The position numbers were made by a program, and so were the translations under genes. Under the pieces are notes generated by a model. The model saw nothing but the letters and a program-made list of their open reading frames with translations, ran no database searches and had not been told where the DNA came from. A stretch of DNA of 64,000 nucleotides from Melanocharis versteri (Eukaryota > Chordata > Aves > Passeriformes > Melanocharitidae), in contig VZTG01001873.1 of the NCBI GenBank assembly GCA_013397845.1, positions 62,001 to 126,000 of the forward strand. Direction: 5' to 3'. Below, in pieces: positions 60,539-64,000 of this stretch (position 1 is the first letter of the stretch; each line of letters begins with the position of its first letter).

Positions 60539-63500
60539 GCAGCTAGAGTTGTGGGAGGGGAGGAATATGGGTGGAGAGTTTTATTAAACCTTCTGAATCT
60601 CAAAATGGACTTGAATTTCTCTTTGTGTTAATGAAACATACATTATTCAAAGAAGTTATTGTTCTTTGACATGTTACTATTTTAAGAAGCTAATGACTGA
60701 CTAATTTTTAACACTGCCAGTCTAATTTTTCTTAATGCATTAAAGAAAAATTCCTGTCCAGAAGAAACAATGCCTTAGGCAGTGATTAGCGGTAATAAAA
60801 CTACTTTTTTAAAAATTACATTTAAAAAGAAAAAATTTAAACTTTTGTATTCAAAGGATAGGATTTAAAAATACTTTCAAATGACATGTGCTGCCTTTGA
60901 TGTTGCCAATTACATTGAAGATTTAGATTTATATTTAAAAACATACTCTTGTTTCTTTCTTGAAGTATCCTATGCGTGTACATTCTTACCCAGAAACATG
61001 GCTGACTGTATTGCTTTATCTGACATCCACTTTGCTTTAACAGAGAAAAAAAGAACTGTGGCAACATTTAGTTGTTTGTTATGAACAGAAGTCTGCGCAA
61101 TGCTACATGCGAATGTAGGACGAGGGTTTGGGTTTAGGTTTTGGGGTTTTTTTCAGAAGATCTCTCTAATTTTTATGCAGGATAATCTAGTCTACAACTA
61201 GAAGAAGTGTTTACAGAAGTGAAAAGCGAGGCTTACAAAATCTTAATTGGTGTGAAGTATACCATTAATTAGTAAGACCTGAAGTGTTAAACTTTCAAAG
61301 CTTTTAATCGTGAGCCTTATCTATTGGAGTACAAAAGCAGCAGCTCTGCAACTTTTGTATCTTTTATTGAGGCTGTGGCTCTGTTTGAGCTCTTGTTGTG
61401 TCTTCAGTTGTCTGCTAGTGTCTTAAGTAACGTTTAATGCCTAGGGGTGTTACATCACAGCTGAGTATGACTGCTGTCCTAACTTCAGTGTTGAAGGGAG
61501 GAAAGCAATTTAGAGAATGTGTTTGTGACTGGAAGAGCGTGGCCAAAGCTGGCTCCTCTGCAGCTTCCCGCTCTCTTCCCTCATTTGTTGGAATGAAATC
61601 TAGTGTACTGGAAGAAATCACTCCTCTAATCCTGTAGATACCGAGTATACTAAACTTAGCCCGGCCTTTGTTTCCATCTCTTCTACTAATTTACAGAGAG
61701 AATAGGAGCAATTAATGATGAGGTTCTTTCTTGCTTCATCCCTATTGGGCTCAATGATAAAAGTTTTAATAGTTATGAGGTCAGGTCCAAATGTTTATTT
61801 TTCTCCTTTACACTGACCTTGCAACAGGAAAACACAGCATCTGCATCCTTACCGCTTCCTGAATCGTTTTTCTTCTACCTGCCATGAAGTACCTCTACAA
61901 AGAGTTGAACTCATCCTTTTGTTTCCTGCAGCCTCAGAGTGTTGCTGTACAGAGAAGAGACACCTAAAATAGCTTGTTCTAGCACCAGTTCTGTCAGATA
62001 CACATTTAAGTATATTAAAGTGTAATATAACCAGCTCTAGTTTGGAGTTGGTCTGGTAGTGCTGGTAAACGTCAAATGATTGTGACACATTGAGTGTAGT
62101 ACAAGTTCTTTGCACAGTGGCAATGAAGACTGTATTTCCGAATTCTTCAGTAGTAACGTAGTGTGTGTGATGCTGTGTGTAAGGAAGTACATTGCCATAC
62201 TTGAGCATCTGAAAAGTGCTTGAGTATTATAGAAAATTTCCAATTGATACAGGAAATTAAGCTTTTAGTTAAGTACTTTTCCTCATGTTTGCTAAGTGTG
62301 TGCTTCACGTTCTGTTTCAGTTTTTATAGTAGAAAGGTCTGTCTAAAGTACCAGTATAATGATCTATAATCATATTTTATTTGTCATTTCCATAATAAAA
62401 ATCATTATTAATGTAACAGATGTGGATTTTCTTTAAAGTGCTTTTTGTCCTTAGTAGAAAAGTGAGCTGTAACTGAAGTGATTCAGATTAAATCTGCAGT
62501 AAGCTGAATTTTTCAGCTGACAAGAATTCTGAAGTACAGAGAAGAATGGGGAGGTCTTTGAATAGCTAACACTCTGCACTGCTTGTATGTTAGAAGTTCT
62601 CAGGAGCTCTGGTGACTTTCAGGTTGTCTCTGACATGAGCTAAAAATAAACTAATAATTGAGAACATGGCTGGCTATGTTCACATTAGTATGAATGTGAT
62701 TCCAGACAGTTGCAGTCTTCCCTAGGCTGGCACAGACTGCAGCAGTCCCTGCATGTCCTCCAAGTGCACAGTATGAGGCAGTTCCCATGTTCTTGCCCGG
62801 TGCCCAGTCTTCTGGGTGATGTTGCTTCCCCCTCCAAATTCCACTGCAGAAACACCCTAAGTAAATCTCCTCTGGCAGTGCCCAAGCACCCTTTCACCAT
62901 TTCTTTGCCCTTTGGTTGTTAGGGTCTGGAGAACTTCCGCAAACCTTGGCTGCCCTTCAGCCTTCTGGAGTTACTGTTACACATAGGTGCTACTCAGCAC
63001 TTCTTCCGCACTCCTTTCCTGCCGCAAAAACAGCAGGTTAATGGTGTTGTTCAGGATCTTCCAGTAAGATGAATTATTTGCTTTCTTCACTGCATTATTT
63101 CTTCCTAATTTCACCCTCAGAAGCGTAAAAAGGTACTCCTTGTGTGCTCATGCTTGAGATTTCTTTTCACTTGTTACGGGTGCTTCACTTTTTAGAAGTG
63201 GTAATTGTGAGAGCAGAAGGTTCAGTTACATCTCAGATTAGTGATTTCAGGTTTACATTTCTTTTTATGTATATTGTTGAGAGGAGGAGTAGAATGTTTA
63301 GTAACCTGTCATGGAGCTGCAGTTCACTGGGGGAAGGGAGTGTAATTCCATTCTGAATGCATGTAAATGGCTTTTTAAAGAACATACCACAGAATTAATG
63401 CTTATTGCCATCATTCTCAGGTTACTGTGGAACTATTTTCTAGTTGCCTGCAAACATCTAATAGGTTACTATGTTAACTTCTGCAAAACCTGTCTAATAA

Positions 63501-63917
63501 TTCTTAATGACAGAGTTAGGAAATTTTGTCTTCTCTCCTATAGGAAACCATATGCTTTTTAACATGCACATGCATGAATTGTCTTTTTAAAACTCAGCCA
63601 TTGTATGCTCAGTGTGTCCTCCTGATGGTTAAAGAGCACAGCTAACCCATAGACTGACAATATCATACAACCTTCTTGCTATGATGATATCTGATACTAG
63701 CAGAAAATTCAGTGTTCTGACTGAAAATCACTACCTTCAGTTCTGTGGCGCCTTCAGGCTTGCTTAATTTTTTATTTTTTACTGCACTTGGTCTTTGAGA
63801 TCTGTGTCATTTTTTTCAGAAAAAAAGGGGAGGCGTTGTAGAACCTTTTATTCACGAAAATGTCAGTTACAGAAGGGGGTGGTTACTGTGTTGAAATCTG
63901 GGAGTTAGGTGCCCAAA

Positions 63918-64000
63918 ATAATTGAGGTTGGAAGGGAGGTCATTGTATTCAACTCTGCTCAGAACAGATCTGGTTTGATCACTTTGCTCAAGGTCTTGTC
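63918..64000 (-). mobile_element. CR1 LINE fragment entering the window end
   Basis: ATTGAGGTTGGAAGGGAGGT followed by a CAACTCTGCTCAGAACAGAT-like stretch and GCTCAAGGTCTTGTC resembles the reverse complement of a CR1 3' end of the subfamilies carrying gaggttggaagagacct. The fragment continues past the window edge, within YWHAZ intron 2, antisense to the gene. Confidence 0.75.

Larger units (their letters stand above)
58983..64000 (+). other. YWHAZ intron 2, continues beyond the window
   Basis: The intron starts with the donor GTGAGA. No sequence resembling the next 14-3-3 zeta exon was found before 64,000, so the intron is at least 5.0 kb. It is moderately AT-rich with several poly-T/A patches, a short 18 bp duplication near 60.5 kb and a CR1 tail at the right edge. 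Short open frames in it carry no known domain. Confidence 0.9.

Noticed and set aside
1..64000. tRNA genes, rRNA, CRISPR arrays, bacterial operons, complete LTR elements
   Set aside because: No intact A/B-box pair with cloverleaf, no spaced direct-repeat array, no operon-like gene packing, and no paired long terminal repeats were seen on reading.

Overview
The window is nuclear DNA of a vertebrate, most likely a bird. Three things point there: several CR1 LINE fragments with the ATTCTATG-type 3' tails usual in sauropsids, low recognisable repeat content, and a single clear protein-coding exon flanked by introns. That exon (58,679-58,982, + strand) is the first coding exon of YWHAZ, 14-3-3 zeta. 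No prokaryotic operon, CRISPR array, tRNA or rRNA gene was found, and I see no undescribed multi-gene system.

Layout. Positions 1 to about 55,100 look intergenic, upstream of YWHAZ. They hold CR1 pieces at 10.86, 15.2, 29.8-31.5, 33.1, 39.5, 39.8 and 52.06 kb, MIR/CORE-SINE-like remnants at 36.9, 38.05, 44.2 and 44.9 kb, a few short simple or tandem repeats, and a few open or exon-like patches with no recognised homology. The longest repeat is a 1.7 kb minus-strand CR1 whose reverse-transcriptase frame is broken and whose FADD motif has decayed. From about 55.4 to 57.5 kb the sequence becomes strongly CpG-rich. This is almost certainly the YWHAZ promoter island. It is interrupted by an 818 bp run of N (56,456-57,273) that probably hides the transcription start and non-coding exon 1. 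Intron 1 runs to the acceptor at 58,677-58,678. After the coding exon the second intron starts at 58,983 and runs past the window end, with another CR1 tail entering at about 63.92 kb.

Functional reading. The only supported gene is YWHAZ, transcribed left to right, with its CpG-island promoter and one 98-codon coding exon. The exon encodes the N-terminal part of the protein: the dimer-forming helices and part of the phosphopeptide groove. The rest of the gene lies to the right of the window. Most of the sequence is ordinary non-coding DNA, and repeat subfamilies and boundaries were judged by eye.
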